Shown: positions 34,966 through 44,338, numbered from the stretch's first letter. The stretch: DNA of 64,000 nucleotides from Desulfobacillus sp041396245 (GCA_041396245.1 JAWKYW010000004.1:1-64000), one strand, 5' to 3'. Notes: generated by a model from the letters alone, not told the origin. Made by a program: numbers and translations.

Positions 34966-36111
34966 ATGACCCTGCCCGAACCCTCAGCCGATGCCGCCGA
35001 GAGCAGCGAACGGCTCGCCAGCCTGATCGCCGCCGAGATCGAACAGACTGGCGGCTGGATTCCCTTCGCCCGCTACATGGAGTTGGCGCTCTACGCGCCC
35101 GGCCTCGGCTACTACAGCGGCGGCGCGCGCAAGTTCGGCGCGGCCGGCGATTTCGTCACCGCGCCCGATCTCTCGCCGCTCTTTGCCGAGGCCCTCGCCG
35201 CCCAGCTCGAACCGATCCTGTCCGCCAGCGCGCCGCGCATCCTCGAAGCCGGCGCCGGCAGCGGCACCCTGGCGCTCGGCCTGTTGCGCGCGCTGGAGCG
35301 CCGCGGCGCCCTGCCCGAGCGCTACGAAATCCTCGAAGTGTCCGGCGAGCTGCGCGCGCGCCAGCAGGAAACGCTCGCCGCCGAGCCGCACCTGGCGGAC
35401 CGCGTCGCCTGGCTCGATACCCTGCCGGAGACCTTCAGCGGCGCGGTCGTCGCCAACGAATTGCTCGACGCGCTGCCGGTGAACGTCGTCGCCTGGCGCG
35501 AGGACGGCCTCTTCGAGCGCGGCGTGGCCCTGGCGAACGGCGTCTTCATCTGGCAGGAACGGCCGGCCGCCGGCGCCCTGCTCGCCGTGGCACAGGGACT
35601 GACTTTTGTTTCGCCGCCCTACGTCTCGGAAATCAACCTCGCCGCCCGCGCCTGGGTCGCCGAATGGGGGCGCATCCTAAAAAAAGGCGCACTGCTGCTG
35701 ATCGACTACGGCTTCCCGCAGCGCGAGTATTTCCACCCGCAGCGCGCCGAGGGCACGCTGATGTGCCACTACCGCCACCACGCCCACGGCGATCCGTTCT
35801 GGCTGCCGGGCCTGAACGACATCACGGCGCACGTCGATTTCACCGCCATCGCCGAAGCCGGCCACGATGCCGGACTGGACGTGCTCGGCTACACCAGCCA
35901 GGCGCAGTTCCTGCTGAATTGCGGCCTGGCGCAACTGCTCGAGGCGCGGCAGGAAGACGGCGCGGCGGCCTATGCCGCGCTCGCCTCGGGCGCGCAGAAG
36001 CTCATCAGCCCCGCCGAGATGGGCGAGCTGTTCAAGGTGATGATGCTGGGAAAGGGGATTGACGCGCCCCTGCTCGGCTTCGCGCGCGGCGACCGCCTGC
36101 ACGCGCTTTAG
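34966..36111 (+). CDS. SAM-dependent methyltransferase, MidA/NDUFAF7 family (DUF185)
   Basis: 381 residues. The family hallmarks are GGWIPFARYMELALYAPGLGYYSGG near the N-terminus, FGAAGDFVTAPDLSPLF, the SAM site LEAGAGSGTLALGLL, VVANELLDALPV, and LLIDYGFPQREYFHPQRAEGTLMCHYRHHAH. The mitochondrial member methylates an arginine of complex I; the bacterial substrate is not established. The dispersed motif lies antisense inside it at 35583-35606. A homopolymeric AAAAAAGG run is read in frame at GRILKKGALL. Confidence 0.9.
   Translation: MTLPEPSADAAESSERLASLIAAEIEQTGGWIPFARYMELALYAPGLGYYSGGARKFGAAGDFVTAPDLSPLFAEALAAQLEPILSASAPRILEAGAGSGTLALGLLRALERRGALPERYEILEVSGELRARQQETLAAEPHLADRVAWLDTLPETFSGAVVANELLDALPVNVVAWREDGLFERGVALANGVFIWQERPAAGALLAVAQGLTFVSPPYVSEINLAARAWVAEWGRILKKGALLLIDYGFPQREYFHPQRAEGTLMCHYRHHAHGDPFWLPGLNDITAHVDFTAIAEAGHDAGLDVLGYTSQAQFLLNCGLAQLLEARQEDGAAAYAALASGAQKLISPAEMGELFKVMMLGKGIDAPLLGFARGDRLHAL
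35583..35606 (-). repeat. Dispersed bipartite motif, copy 9
   Basis: Exact match, antisense within the MidA-like gene (protein reads QGLTFVSPP). Confidence 0.85.
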
Positions 36112-36147
36112 GCACGTTATGCGGCGCATGCTGCAACGCCTTGCATC

Positions 36148-36582
<435 letters not shown>

Positions 36583-36605
36583 GACGCACATTGTAGCGGC
36601 ATAAC

Positions 36606-36645
36606 CACCGTCACCCCTTCCCGCGCGGAAGGGGTCAGGGAATGG
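36606..36645. repeat. ACCGTCACCCC-type inverted repeat
   Basis: CCCCTTCC-CGCG-GGAAGGGG lies within ACCGTCACCCC...GTCAGGGAATGGG, the same family as 1301-1340 and 50494-50535. It sits between the thioesterase and the small downstream gene. Confidence 0.7.
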
Positions 36646-36649
36646 GCAT

Positions 36650-36880
36650 CTACTCCTGGCAGAGGTAGACGTTGCGCAGAAAGGCTTCGGCGTCCCGTTC
36701 GGCCTCGCGGCTTTCCTGCCGCACCGGTGCCCGAAGGAAATCTCTGCCGGACACCGCTTCCTGCAGCGCCAGGCCGACTTCGGGCCGCGGCAGCCAGTTG
36801 GCAAGGAGCACCTCCTCGCCATACTCTTCGCCCAGCGCCACGATGCGTTTTCCCGTATCCATATCCGTGCAGATGATCAT
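36650..36880 (-). CDS. Hypothetical small protein (76 residues)
   Basis: It begins MIICTDMDTGKRIVALGEEYGEEVLLANW, with GGAGG 6 nt before the ATG at 36880. It is acidic and basic mixed, without transmembrane segments, and the C-terminus ends LRNVYLCQE. No family recognised. It is supported by a good ribosome-binding site and typical codon use; an ATG at 36892 is an alternative start. Confidence 0.6.
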   Translation of the reverse strand: MIICTDMDTGKRIVALGEEYGEEVLLANWLPRPEVGLALQEAVSGRDFLRAPVRQESREAERDAEAFLRNVYLCQE

Positions 36881-36892
36881 GATGACCTCCAT

Positions 36893-37029
36893 GCATTGCC
36901 TCGCGTGCACCCCAAGGGTACTTCCCGCGGGGTCTATCGGGAGGTCAACTTGGGTAACGGCGGGAAACGGAAAAAGTTGAATGCCGGCGGAAAATAATTT
37001 CCGCAGCGATCCTCTCGCGCGGGGAGGGC
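36893..37029. other. Short intergenic stretch
   Basis: 137 nt between the small protein gene and the hydrolase gene. It includes a moderately AT-rich patch (about 36945-37005) that could hold the promoter of the leftward small gene. No clear hexamers. Confidence 0.3.
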
Positions 37030-37839
37030 CTACAAACCCTCGGCTTCGAGCCAGCCGGAAATGCGCCCGGCCACCTGCCGCCAGCCCTGCTCGAGCATGA
37101 GGCCGTGACCCATGTCCTCGAAGATTTCCGCCTCGACGCCGTAATGGCGGGCGGTCATCTCGACCTGGGAGGCAGGGATCAGGCTGTCGTGCCCGGCGCC
37201 CAGCACCAGCAGGGGCGGCAGGGCCATGCGGCTTTTCAGCGGCAGGTTGAACAGGGTCATGTCCCAGATGGCGCGGTGCGACTCGGGCTGCATGCGCCTG
37301 TACCAGCGGGCGAGATCCTCCGTCGTCACCGGCTGGGCGAACATGGCGCTGCGCAGGGTGTCGAGCGCCACCTGTCCACCGCCGAGCAGGCGGTTGAGGT
37401 CGTTCATCAGGCCGGGTTTCTGGAAGGCCAGGCCGAACGCCGCCGCCCACAGACCCTGCGGCGGCACCGAGGCGAGCAATACGACGGCCGCCGCTGCGTG
37501 GGTTTCCAGATATTTCTGCGCCACCATGCCGCCCATCGAATGACCGATCAGCACCGGCGGCGCCGGCAGCTGCGCCACCACCGCCGCGACGTCGGCCACG
37601 TAATGGTCGATGCCGAAGCTGTCCAGCCGATCCCGGCCGGGCGAGCCGCCGTGGCCGGAGAAGCTCAGGGCATGGCTGGCATAACCGCGCTCGGCGAAAT
37701 ACGCCAGGAAGTGTTCGTCCCAGCACCAGGCGGCGGCATAGGCGCCGTGGAGGAAGAGCAGCGGCGTATTGCGGAGGCTGACTTTGGCGTCGGGCAGGCG
37801 GCTGATGACTTCCAGCCCGCCGAATCGTGACTCCCCCAT
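37030..37839 (-). CDS. Alpha/beta hydrolase
   Basis: 269 residues from the ATG at 37839. The oxyanion strand LLFLHGAYAAAWCWDEHF, LSFSGHGGSPG, the nucleophile elbow VLIGHSMGGMVAQ (Ser in GHSMGG), the acid in VLGAGHDSLIP, and the His in EDMGHGLMLE complete a catalytic triad. It is similar in layout to lysophospholipases/esterases; the substrate is unknown. It follows the GST gene (stop and start overlap as TGATG). The dispersed motif (one mismatch) encodes part of AKVSLRNTP. Confidence 0.88.
   Translation of the reverse strand: MGESRFGGLEVISRLPDAKVSLRNTPLLFLHGAYAAAWCWDEHFLAYFAERGYASHALSFSGHGGSPGRDRLDSFGIDHYVADVAAVVAQLPAPPVLIGHSMGGMVAQKYLETHAAAAVVLLASVPPQGLWAAAFGLAFQKPGLMNDLNRLLGGGQVALDTLRSAMFAQPVTTEDLARWYRRMQPESHRAIWDMTLFNLPLKSRMALPPLLVLGAGHDSLIPASQVEMTARHYGVEAEIFEDMGHGLMLEQGWRQVAGRISGWLEAEGL
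37762..37785 (-). repeat. Dispersed bipartite motif, copy 10 (one mismatch)
   Basis: CGGCGT replaces CGCCGT; sense orientation in the hydrolase gene. Confidence 0.7.
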
Positions 37840-38456
37840 CAGCCGGGCACCGCCATGCCGCGCTGCACGGCCGGGCGGTTGGCGACGGCCTTGAACCAGC
37901 GCAGGACATGGGGATGGCTGGAGAGGGCGACATCGTGCCATTCGTGGCGCGCCACCCAGGGGAAGGTGGCGATGTCGGCGATCGAGTATTCGTCGGCGAG
38001 GTATTCGTGATGCGCCAGGCGGGCGTCGAGCACGCCGTAGAGCCGCGCCGTCTCGCGCGTGTAGCGGCCGATGGCGTAGTCGACCTTTTCCGGGGCGAAG
38101 CGCAGGAAGTGGTGGGTCTGGCCGAACATCGGCCCGACCCCGCCCATCTGGAACATCAGCCACTGCAGGGCCTCGTACTTGCCGCGCACCGAAGCGGGCA
38201 GGAAACGGCCGGTCTTGCCGGCGAGGTAGACGAGGATGGCGCCGGATTCCATCATCTTCATCGGCTTGCCGTCCGGCCCGTCCGGGTCGACGATGGACGG
38301 GATCTTGCCGTTCGGGTTGATGGCGAGGTAGGCCGGCGCGAATTGATCGCCCTGCATGATGTCGACCTTGTGCACCCGGTAGGGCAGCTTGCACTCCTCC
38401 AGCATGACGGAGACCTTGCGGCCGTTGGGCGTGCCCCATGTGTATAGTTCGATCAT
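37839..38456 (-). CDS. Glutathione S-transferase family protein
   Basis: 205 residues from the ATG at 38456 (MIELYTWGTPNGRKVSVMLEE). The thioredoxin-fold N-terminus has TPNGRK for thiol activation, NPNGKIPSIVD with the cis-Pro, and ESGAILVYLA for the gamma-glutamyl contact. The alpha-helical C-terminal domain has SIADIATFPWV. It resembles the YfcG/YghU-type disulfide-bond reductases. It is followed by the hydrolase. Confidence 0.9.
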   Translation of the reverse strand: MIELYTWGTPNGRKVSVMLEECKLPYRVHKVDIMQGDQFAPAYLAINPNGKIPSIVDPDGPDGKPMKMMESGAILVYLAGKTGRFLPASVRGKYEALQWLMFQMGGVGPMFGQTHHFLRFAPEKVDYAIGRYTRETARLYGVLDARLAHHEYLADEYSIADIATFPWVARHEWHDVALSSHPHVLRWFKAVANRPAVQRGMAVPG

Positions 38457-38469
38457 TGCGTCCCCTCCC

Positions 38470-39387
38470 TCATTGTCGATGCTCAAGTGGCTGATTGTCC
38501 TGCTGGTCACGGTGTTCGTCGCCGGCGTCTTCCTGCCGCGGCTGGCCGCCTTCCTGCGCATCGGCCGCCTGCCGGGGGACGTCGGCTTGCGCTTCCGCGG
38601 ACGCCTCTACCACTTCCCGTTCGGCACCACGCTGCTCCTGTCCCTGCTGGCGACCCTGCTCTACCGCCTCGTATAGGCCGGGGTCGAACTCGGCCCAGCC
38701 CTGCGGCGTCCACTGGAACAGCTTGCGCGACACCGGCCGGCCCTGGTGGCGCTCCACCGTCTCCACCGTCTCCGCGAGCTGCGCGAGCCTGTCCGGCGCC
38801 AGGGTGGAGGTGAACACCACCACGTCGCGCGTCGGCATGCCGAGGACGAGGGTGTCGCCGAGTTGCAGCGTCAGCTCCGCCCAGCGCCAGTGCAGCAGCA
38901 CGCGGCTGGCGGCATAGCCGTCCTCCGTTTCGATGACGGAGAGCCAGGGCAGCTTGCCGACCGGCTTGATGGCGATCTCGCCGTGGGCACGGTCGAGGTT
39001 GGCCAGCGCGCGCTGGTGCAGGCGGTCGATGTCCATGCCCCAGGATTTCATCATGCCGTGCGAGACGAGCTGCACGCCCTCGGCGAACTCGAGGGCGTAC
39101 ATGATGCGCACGTCGGCGAGGAAGTCGCGCGCCACCAGGGCGTTGTCCTCGTACCAGGCCTCCGGCTGCTCCGTCTCGCGGCCCAGGCGCGCCAGCTGCA
39201 CGGCGAGGCGCTTCCTCGCCTGCGCCAGATAGCGCTTGCCGATCAGCACCGGCCGCAGCGCCGCCAGCGCTTCGGCGGCGCTGTGTTGCGGCACGGCTTC
39301 CGCCGGCCGGGCGGGCACGGCCTCCTCGGCCCGCGCGGTCAGGGCGAGGGCCGTCAGCAGGAGCGCGGCAAAAGTCAGTCCGCGCAC
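38470..39387 (-). CDS. Exported DUF1444 (YtpQ)-like protein with C-terminal read-through antisense to DUF2905
   Basis: 305 residues from a GTG at 39387: signal peptide MRGLTFAALLLTALALTARA, then a folded domain to about LFQWTPQGWAEFDPGLYE (near 38690). Segments SVIETEDGYAASRVLLHWRW and GDTLVLGMPTRDVVVFTST resemble DUF1444 proteins. After that the frame continues for about 75 Gln/Glu/Ala-rich residues that are simply the antisense of the small membrane protein gene at 38479-38676, so the original stop seems to have been lost. The start region overlaps cca by 13 nt and contains a dispersed motif. Confidence 0.6.
   Translation of the reverse strand: MRGLTFAALLLTALALTARAEEAVPARPAEAVPQHSAAEALAALRPVLIGKRYLAQARKRLAVQLARLGRETEQPEAWYEDNALVARDFLADVRIMYALEFAEGVQLVSHGMMKSWGMDIDRLHQRALANLDRAHGEIAIKPVGKLPWLSVIETEDGYAASRVLLHWRWAELTLQLGDTLVLGMPTRDVVVFTSTLAPDRLAQLAETVETVERHQGRPVSRKLFQWTPQGWAEFDPGLYEAVEQGRQQGQEQRGAEREVVEASAEAQADVPRQAADAQEGGQPRQEDAGDEHRDQQDNQPLEHRQ
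38479..38676 (+). CDS. DUF2905-family small membrane protein
   Basis: 65 residues (MLKWLIVLLVTVFVAGVF...). Two hydrophobic helices flank the family motif RIGRLPGDVGLRFRGRLYHFPFGTTLLLSLL, typical of DUF2905 (about 65-75 residues, function unknown). The ATG at 38479 lies 22 nt from the divergent GST start; TTG at 38473 is an alternative. The whole gene is overlapped antisense by the extended C-terminus of the DUF1444-like gene. Confidence 0.85.
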   Translation: MLKWLIVLLVTVFVAGVFLPRLAAFLRIGRLPGDVGLRFRGRLYHFPFGTTLLLSLLATLLYRLV

Positions 39388-39394
39388 GACGGCG
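39371..39394 (+). repeat. Dispersed bipartite motif, copy 11
   Basis: Exact match, spanning the cca stop and the start of the DUF1444-like gene. Confidence 0.85.
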
Positions 39395-40595
39395 TCCTTT
39401 TCACGGCGGCGACGCGCGCCTCGTGGATGCGCTGGGGAATCCGCGCCCTGTCGTCCGCGGCGGCGGCGATGGCGCCGGCGTCCACCGCCTGCACGGCGGC
39501 GAGCGCCCGGCGCAGGAGGTCGCCCGCCGGCCACGGCCGCGCTTCCCGGCCGGGCCGGCCGCGGTAGTCGCATTCGCAGGCGTCCAGCAACTGTCCGAAC
39601 CGCTCCGGCCGGCGCAGGGCGTCGGCGCGCTCGAGCAGCGTGACCAGGGTGGCAGGCCGCAGCGCCGCCGCCCGATGGATGATGCCGTGCTCGCGCGCCG
39701 CCAGCACGGCGAGATCGCGGCAGTCGGCCGGCGCGCGCAGGCGTTCGCTGACGGCCTCGGCCAGTGCCGCGCCCGCCGCCTCGTGGCCGTGGTGCTGCGG
39801 CCATTGCGCCGGCGGCGTCGCCCCCTTGCCGAGGTCGTGCAGCAGGACGGCCCAGCGCACCGGCAGCGGGAAATGGCGGGCGGCCGCCTGGTCGATCGCC
39901 AGCAGGACGTGGGCGCCGGTGTCCACCTCGGGGTGGTGCTCGGCCGGCTGCGGCACGCCGAACAGGCGCTCGAGCTCGGGCAGGATGCGCGCGAGCGCGC
40001 CGCTCTCGTGCAGCACCGCGATCATGCGCGAGGGCCGCGCCGCCATCAGGCCGCGCGACAGTTCCTGCCAGACGCGCTCGGGCACGAGGTGGTCGACTTC
40101 GCCGTTGTCCGCCATGCGGCGCATCAGGGCAAGGGTATCCGCCGCGACTTGAAAATCCGGCAAGCGCGCGGCGAAGCGCGCCACCCGCAGCACGCGCACC
40201 GGATCCTCGGCGAAGGCCGGCCCGACATGGCGCAGCACGCGCGCGGCGAGGTCTGCCTGCCCGCCGAAGGGGTCGACCAGGGCGCCGGCCTCGTCCTCGG
40301 CAATGGCGTTGATGGTGAGGTCGCGCCGGGCGAGGTCCTCCTCCAGCGTCACGTCGGGGGCGGCGTGGAAGACGAAGCCCTTGTAGCCCGGCGCCGTCTT
40401 GCGCTCGGTGCGCGCCAGGGCATATTCCTCGTGGGTGTCCGGGTGCAGGAAGACGGGAAAGTCCCTGCCGACCGGCTTGAAGCCGCGCGCGCGCATGTCC
40501 TCCGGCGTGGCGCCGACGACGACGTGGTCGCGGTCCTCCACGGGCAGGCCGAGCAGCCGGTCGCGCACCGCACCGCCGACGACGTAGGTTTTCAT
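39375..40595 (-). CDS. cca: Multifunctional CCA tRNA nucleotidyltransferase
   Basis: 406 residues. The N-terminal nucleotidyltransferase head carries VVGGAVRDRLLGL, the metal-binding EDRDHVVVGATPEDM, and RRDLTINAIA. EDPVRVLRVARFAARL is the neck motif, and the C-terminal HD domain (VLLHDLGKGATPPAQWPQHHGHE) has phosphohydrolase residues. It adds or repairs the 3' CCA of tRNAs. The length and HD domain match the bacterial Cca of beta/gammaproteobacteria. Confidence 0.95.
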   Translation of the reverse strand: MKTYVVGGAVRDRLLGLPVEDRDHVVVGATPEDMRARGFKPVGRDFPVFLHPDTHEEYALARTERKTAPGYKGFVFHAAPDVTLEEDLARRDLTINAIAEDEAGALVDPFGGQADLAARVLRHVGPAFAEDPVRVLRVARFAARLPDFQVAADTLALMRRMADNGEVDHLVPERVWQELSRGLMAARPSRMIAVLHESGALARILPELERLFGVPQPAEHHPEVDTGAHVLLAIDQAAARHFPLPVRWAVLLHDLGKGATPPAQWPQHHGHEAAGAALAEAVSERLRAPADCRDLAVLAAREHGIIHRAAALRPATLVTLLERADALRRPERFGQLLDACECDYRGRPGREARPWPAGDLLRRALAAVQAVDAGAIAAAADDRARIPQRIHEARVAAVKRTPSCAD

Positions 40596-40609
40596 CGCGG
40601 CGCCTTCGG

Positions 40610-41569
40610 TTATCGGCGCGCCTTCAGGCGGAAACCGTAGTAACGGAAGCGCGGGGTATTGGCCGCCAGGTACTCCGGCGCCACCGCTTCCAGCGCCGCC
40701 GGCACCGCGCCGAAGGGCAGCGGCTCGCCCGCCGGACAGACGCTGTCGACGTCCATCGAGTCGAGGTTGTCCACCGACATCGGCGGGTTCGGCAGCAGCT
40801 CGAGCAGGCCGGCCTGGATGCGCGCCAGCGCCTCGGGCAGCGGGATGATCGGGCGCGGCCGGCCGATCGTCTCGCCGACGTAGCGCACCAGCTCGGCCAG
40901 GGTGTAGACGCGCGGGCCGCAGCAGCAGAAGGCCTGGCCGATGGCGTCCGGTCGGTCGAGGCTCGTCACGATGGCCCGCGCCACGTCCTCGACCCAGACC
41001 GGCTGGAAGCGCGCTTGCGTATTGCCCAGCGGCATCAGCGGAAAACGGCGCTGCAGGGCGGCGAACAGGTTGAGGAAGGCATCGTCCGCACCGAAGATCA
41101 CCGAGGGACGGAAGATCGTCAGGTCGAGCGCCGCGCCGGCGGCGCGCAGGGCGGCCTCGCCGGCGCCCTTCGAGCGCAGGTACTGGCTGGGGCCGTTGAC
41201 GTCGGCCTGCAGGGCGGAGACATGGAGCAGGCGGCGCACGCCGGCAGCCCCGCAGGCGGCGGCGATCTTCCGCGGCAATTCCACATGCGCGCGGGCGAAG
41301 TCCGGTCCGTAGGGCAGGCCGTAGCGGCTGTGCAGGATGCCGACCAGGTTGATCACCGCGTCGCGGCCGGCGACCAGCCCGGCCAGGCTGGCTTCGTCGT
41401 GCACGCTGGCCTCGACCACCTCCGCGGTGGGCAGCACGAGCAGATGGCGGGCGCGTTCGCGATGCCGGGTCGGCACGGTCAGGCGGTGGCCGCGGGCGGC
41501 GAGGAGGCGCGCCACGTGGCTGCCCAAAAAGCCGCTGCCGCCGACCAGGAGAATATTCTTGCTTTTCAT
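40610..41569 (-). CDS. NAD(P)-binding epimerase, complex I NDUFA9-like family
   Basis: 319 residues. It is an extended SDR/NmrA-type Rossmann protein: LVGGSGFLGSHVARLLAARGH, VINLVGIL, LLHVSALQAD, SQYLRSKGAGEAALR with the Lys but no YxxxK Tyr at the usual site, and TIFRPSVIFG. This pattern matches the complex I NDUFA9 subunit-like group, which binds a dinucleotide but often lacks catalysis. It is transcribed towards cca with 14 nt between. The role in bacteria is not established. Confidence 0.85.
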   Translation of the reverse strand: MKSKNILLVGGSGFLGSHVARLLAARGHRLTVPTRHRERARHLLVLPTAEVVEASVHDEASLAGLVAGRDAVINLVGILHSRYGLPYGPDFARAHVELPRKIAAACGAAGVRRLLHVSALQADVNGPSQYLRSKGAGEAALRAAGAALDLTIFRPSVIFGADDAFLNLFAALQRRFPLMPLGNTQARFQPVWVEDVARAIVTSLDRPDAIGQAFCCCGPRVYTLAELVRYVGETIGRPRPIIPLPEALARIQAGLLELLPNPPMSVDNLDSMDVDSVCPAGEPLPFGAVPAALEAVAPEYLAANTPRFRYYGFRLKARR

Positions 41570-41691
41570 GGCGTTTCGTTCCCTGTCCGAAATACTGGGG
41601 AGTCTGCCGGAGATTTTAATCTCAAGTCCTGCTCCGGCGCGGCGTTATATCACCCTGCAACCCCATTGCAGGCCCCTTTTTGCACCTGAAC

Positions 41692-44145
41692 ATGAGAAAC
41701 CCGGTCCCTCTGCCCCGGAAAATCGGCAAGTTCGATATTCTCCGCGTCCTCGGCACGGGTGCGCAGAGCGTCGTCTATCTCGCCCACGACCCCCACCTGC
41801 AGCGCGAGGTGGCCATCAAGTCGCTGCGCCTCGCCGCCCGCGACGAGGCGCGCAAGCAGGCGCTGATGGACGAGGCGCGCACCGTCAGCCGGCTGCGCCA
41901 TGCGAACATCGTGCCAATCTTCGATGCCGGCGAGCAGGACGGCGACCCCTACCTGGTGTTCGAGTACGTCGAGGGCCGCAGCCTGGCCGAGCAATTGCGC
42001 GAATCCGGCGGCCTGCCGGCGCCGCGCGCCGCCGAGGCGATGCTGCAGATCCTCGACGCCATCGACAACGCCCACCGCAGCGGCATCATCCACCGCGACC
42101 TGAAGCCCTCCAACATCCTGATGAACGCCGAGGGCATGCCGCGCGTCATGGATTTCGGCATTGCCGTGCGCGTGAACCCGGATGGCGCACCCGGCATCAG
42201 CGAGGGCATCGTCGGCACGCCGGCCTACCTGGCGCCGGAATGCATCAACGCGGGCCGCGCCAGCGTGCAATCGGACATCTTTTCCGCCGGCCTGATCCTC
42301 TGCGAGATGATCACCGGCAGTCCGGTGGTGGCCGACAGGGACGTGCTGACGGTGCTGCGCCGCATGTCCTCGGAGCCGATCCGCCTGCCGCCGGAAGCCG
42401 CCGGCGCGGTGGACGACCGGCTCGGCGACATCATCCTCAAGGCCACGGCGATGGACGCGGCCGCACGCTACGCCGACGTCGCCGCCCTGCGCGACGCGCT
42501 GAAGGCCTGGTTGACGCCGCCGGAGGCGGCAGCCCCCGCCCGGGAGGACGAAGGCGGCAAACAGTCCACGCTGGATTTCCTCCTGCGCCGCATGCGCCAC
42601 AAAAGCGATTTCCCGGCGCTCTCCGAGGCCATCTCGACCATCAACCGCCTCGCCGCCTCGGAGCAGGAAAGCGTCTCCTCGCTCTCCAATACCATCCTCA
42701 AGGACGTCGCGCTGACCAACAAGCTGATGCGCCTGGTCAACTCTGCTTTCTACAAGCAGGCCGGCGGCGGCACCATCAGCACCATCTCGCGCGCCGTCAT
42801 GATCCTCGGCTTCGGCACGGTGCGCTCGATCGCCACTTCGCTGATCCTGATGGAGCATTTGCAGAACCAGGGTCAGGCGGCACAACTGCGCGAGGAATTC
42901 GTGCGCGCCATCATGAGCGGCATCCTGGCCCGCGACATGGCGAGAAAGGGCGCGGCGAAGGACTTCGAGGAGGCATTCATCTGTTCGATGTTCCACAACC
43001 TCGGCCGCATGCTCGCCTACTACTACTTCCCCGACGAGACCGTGGAGATACGCAAGCAGCAGGCCCAGCAGGGCGGCAGCGAAGCCGCTGCTTCGGCCAG
43101 GGTGCTGGGCATCTCCTATGAGGCGCTGGGCATCGGCGTGGCGCGCAGCTGGGGCTTCCCGGACAGCATGGTCGGCAGCATGCGGCAGCTGCCCGACGGG
43201 GCCGTGAAGAAATCCGCCAGTCCCAACGAGCGGCTGCGCCAGCTGGCCGGCCTGTCGGACCAGTTATGCACGGTGTTCGAGCAGGTGCCGGCGGAAAGGC
43301 AGAAGGATGCGCTGCTGAAGATCAGCCGGCGCTTCGGCGACAGCATCCCGCTCGACCCGGAGCAGCTTGCGCAGACCGTGAAGCGCTCGGTCGAGGAGGT
43401 CGCCAGCTATGCGGCGGCAATCCGCTTCAACCTGCAGCAGAGCGCGCTGGGCCGGCAGATCAGCGCCTGGAGCGGGACGGCGCCGGACTCCGCGGCGGCA
43501 AGCGAATCGGCGGCGGCTTCCACGAGCATCCCGGGCAACCTGACGCGGGCGGCGATCGTCGCGCCGGAAGCGGCCGAAACGCGGCAGATACCAGGCGGCG
43601 CGGCCGAAACCGCCGGCCCCGGCCTCGAGGAGGCGCAGGCCATCCTCAATGCCGGCATCCAGGACATCACCGGCTCGCTGGTGGGGGACTACGCCCTGGC
43701 CGACATCCTGCGCATCATCATCGAGACCATGTACCGCGGCATCGGCTTCCAGCACGTCCTGCTGTGCATCAAGGATGCACGCAGCAACGGCATGTCGGCG
43801 AAATTCGGCTTCGGCCCGGACATCGAAGGAGTGATCCGCCGCTTCAGGTTTCCCCTCGGCGACAGGAAGGACATCTTCGACGTGGCCCTCTCGCGCGGCG
43901 CCGACATCCTGATTTCCGACATCCGCGACCCGAAGATCAGCGGCCACATCCCGGAGTGGTTCGGCAAGGCCGTCGCGGCGGAGACCTTCATCCTCTTCCC
44001 GCTGGTGATCAAGAACGCCCCGGTCGGGCTGATCTACGCCGACAAGGCGCGCGCCGGCGAGCTGGTCATTCCGGACAACATCCTCTCCATGCTGCGGGCG
44101 CTGCGCAACCAGGCGGTGCTGGCGATCAAGCAATCACGGACTTGA
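41692..44145 (+). CDS. Protein kinase-HDOD-GAF fusion protein
   Basis: 817 residues from the ATG at 41692. The Hanks kinase is at about 10-285: G-loop GTGAQS, Lys43 (VAIK), HRDLKPSN 134-141, DFG 154-156, GTPAYLAPE. A helical HDOD domain follows at about 300-500 (FPALSEAISTINRLA, LTNKLMRLVNSAFY, SRAVMILGFGTVRSI, FICSMFHNLGRML). A linker (about 590-650) is rich in Ala, Ser and Glu, and a GAF domain is at about 655-810 (LADILRIIIETMYRGIGFQHVLLC, PLVIKNAPVGLIYADK). It likely couples phosphorylation to an HDOD scaffold that senses or binds a ligand through GAF. No transmembrane segment. Confidence 0.9.
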   Translation: MRNPVPLPRKIGKFDILRVLGTGAQSVVYLAHDPHLQREVAIKSLRLAARDEARKQALMDEARTVSRLRHANIVPIFDAGEQDGDPYLVFEYVEGRSLAEQLRESGGLPAPRAAEAMLQILDAIDNAHRSGIIHRDLKPSNILMNAEGMPRVMDFGIAVRVNPDGAPGISEGIVGTPAYLAPECINAGRASVQSDIFSAGLILCEMITGSPVVADRDVLTVLRRMSSEPIRLPPEAAGAVDDRLGDIILKATAMDAAARYADVAALRDALKAWLTPPEAAAPAREDEGGKQSTLDFLLRRMRHKSDFPALSEAISTINRLAASEQESVSSLSNTILKDVALTNKLMRLVNSAFYKQAGGGTISTISRAVMILGFGTVRSIATSLILMEHLQNQGQAAQLREEFVRAIMSGILARDMARKGAAKDFEEAFICSMFHNLGRMLAYYYFPDETVEIRKQQAQQGGSEAAASARVLGISYEALGIGVARSWGFPDSMVGSMRQLPDGAVKKSASPNERLRQLAGLSDQLCTVFEQVPAERQKDALLKISRRFGDSIPLDPEQLAQTVKRSVEEVASYAAAIRFNLQQSALGRQISAWSGTAPDSAAASESAAASTSIPGNLTRAAIVAPEAAETRQIPGGAAETAGPGLEEAQAILNAGIQDITGSLVGDYALADILRIIIETMYRGIGFQHVLLCIKDARSNGMSAKFGFGPDIEGVIRRFRFPLGDRKDIFDVALSRGADILISDIRDPKISGHIPEWFGKAVAAETFILFPLVIKNAPVGLIYADKARAGELVIPDNILSMLRALRNQAVLAIKQSRT

Positions 44146-44206
44146 TAACCATGAGTCTCAGCCTTGCTTGCGCCTGCTTTCGTCGCCATGGTGCAACATC
44201 TTCATC

Positions 44207-44289
44207 GTCATACCGGCGAAGGCCTGTATCCAGGATACGGCTTGCATGCTCGTACGGCCGCTCTGGATGCCGGCCTTCGCCGGCATGAC
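44207..44289. repeat. GTCATACCGG inverted repeat element
   Basis: GTCATACCGGCGAAGGCC (44207 on) faces GGCCTTCGCCGGCATGAC (ends 44289), with CTGTATCCAGGA-like inner sequence. It is the same GTCAT-N-CCGGCGAA/CCCGCGAA type as 46949-47020. It lies between the kinase fusion and the transglycosylase, convergent genes. Confidence 0.75.
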
Positions 44290-44338
44290 GAGCATGAGAC
44301 CGACGTGAAGCCATGCTGAGCTTGATTGGTAATCAGGA

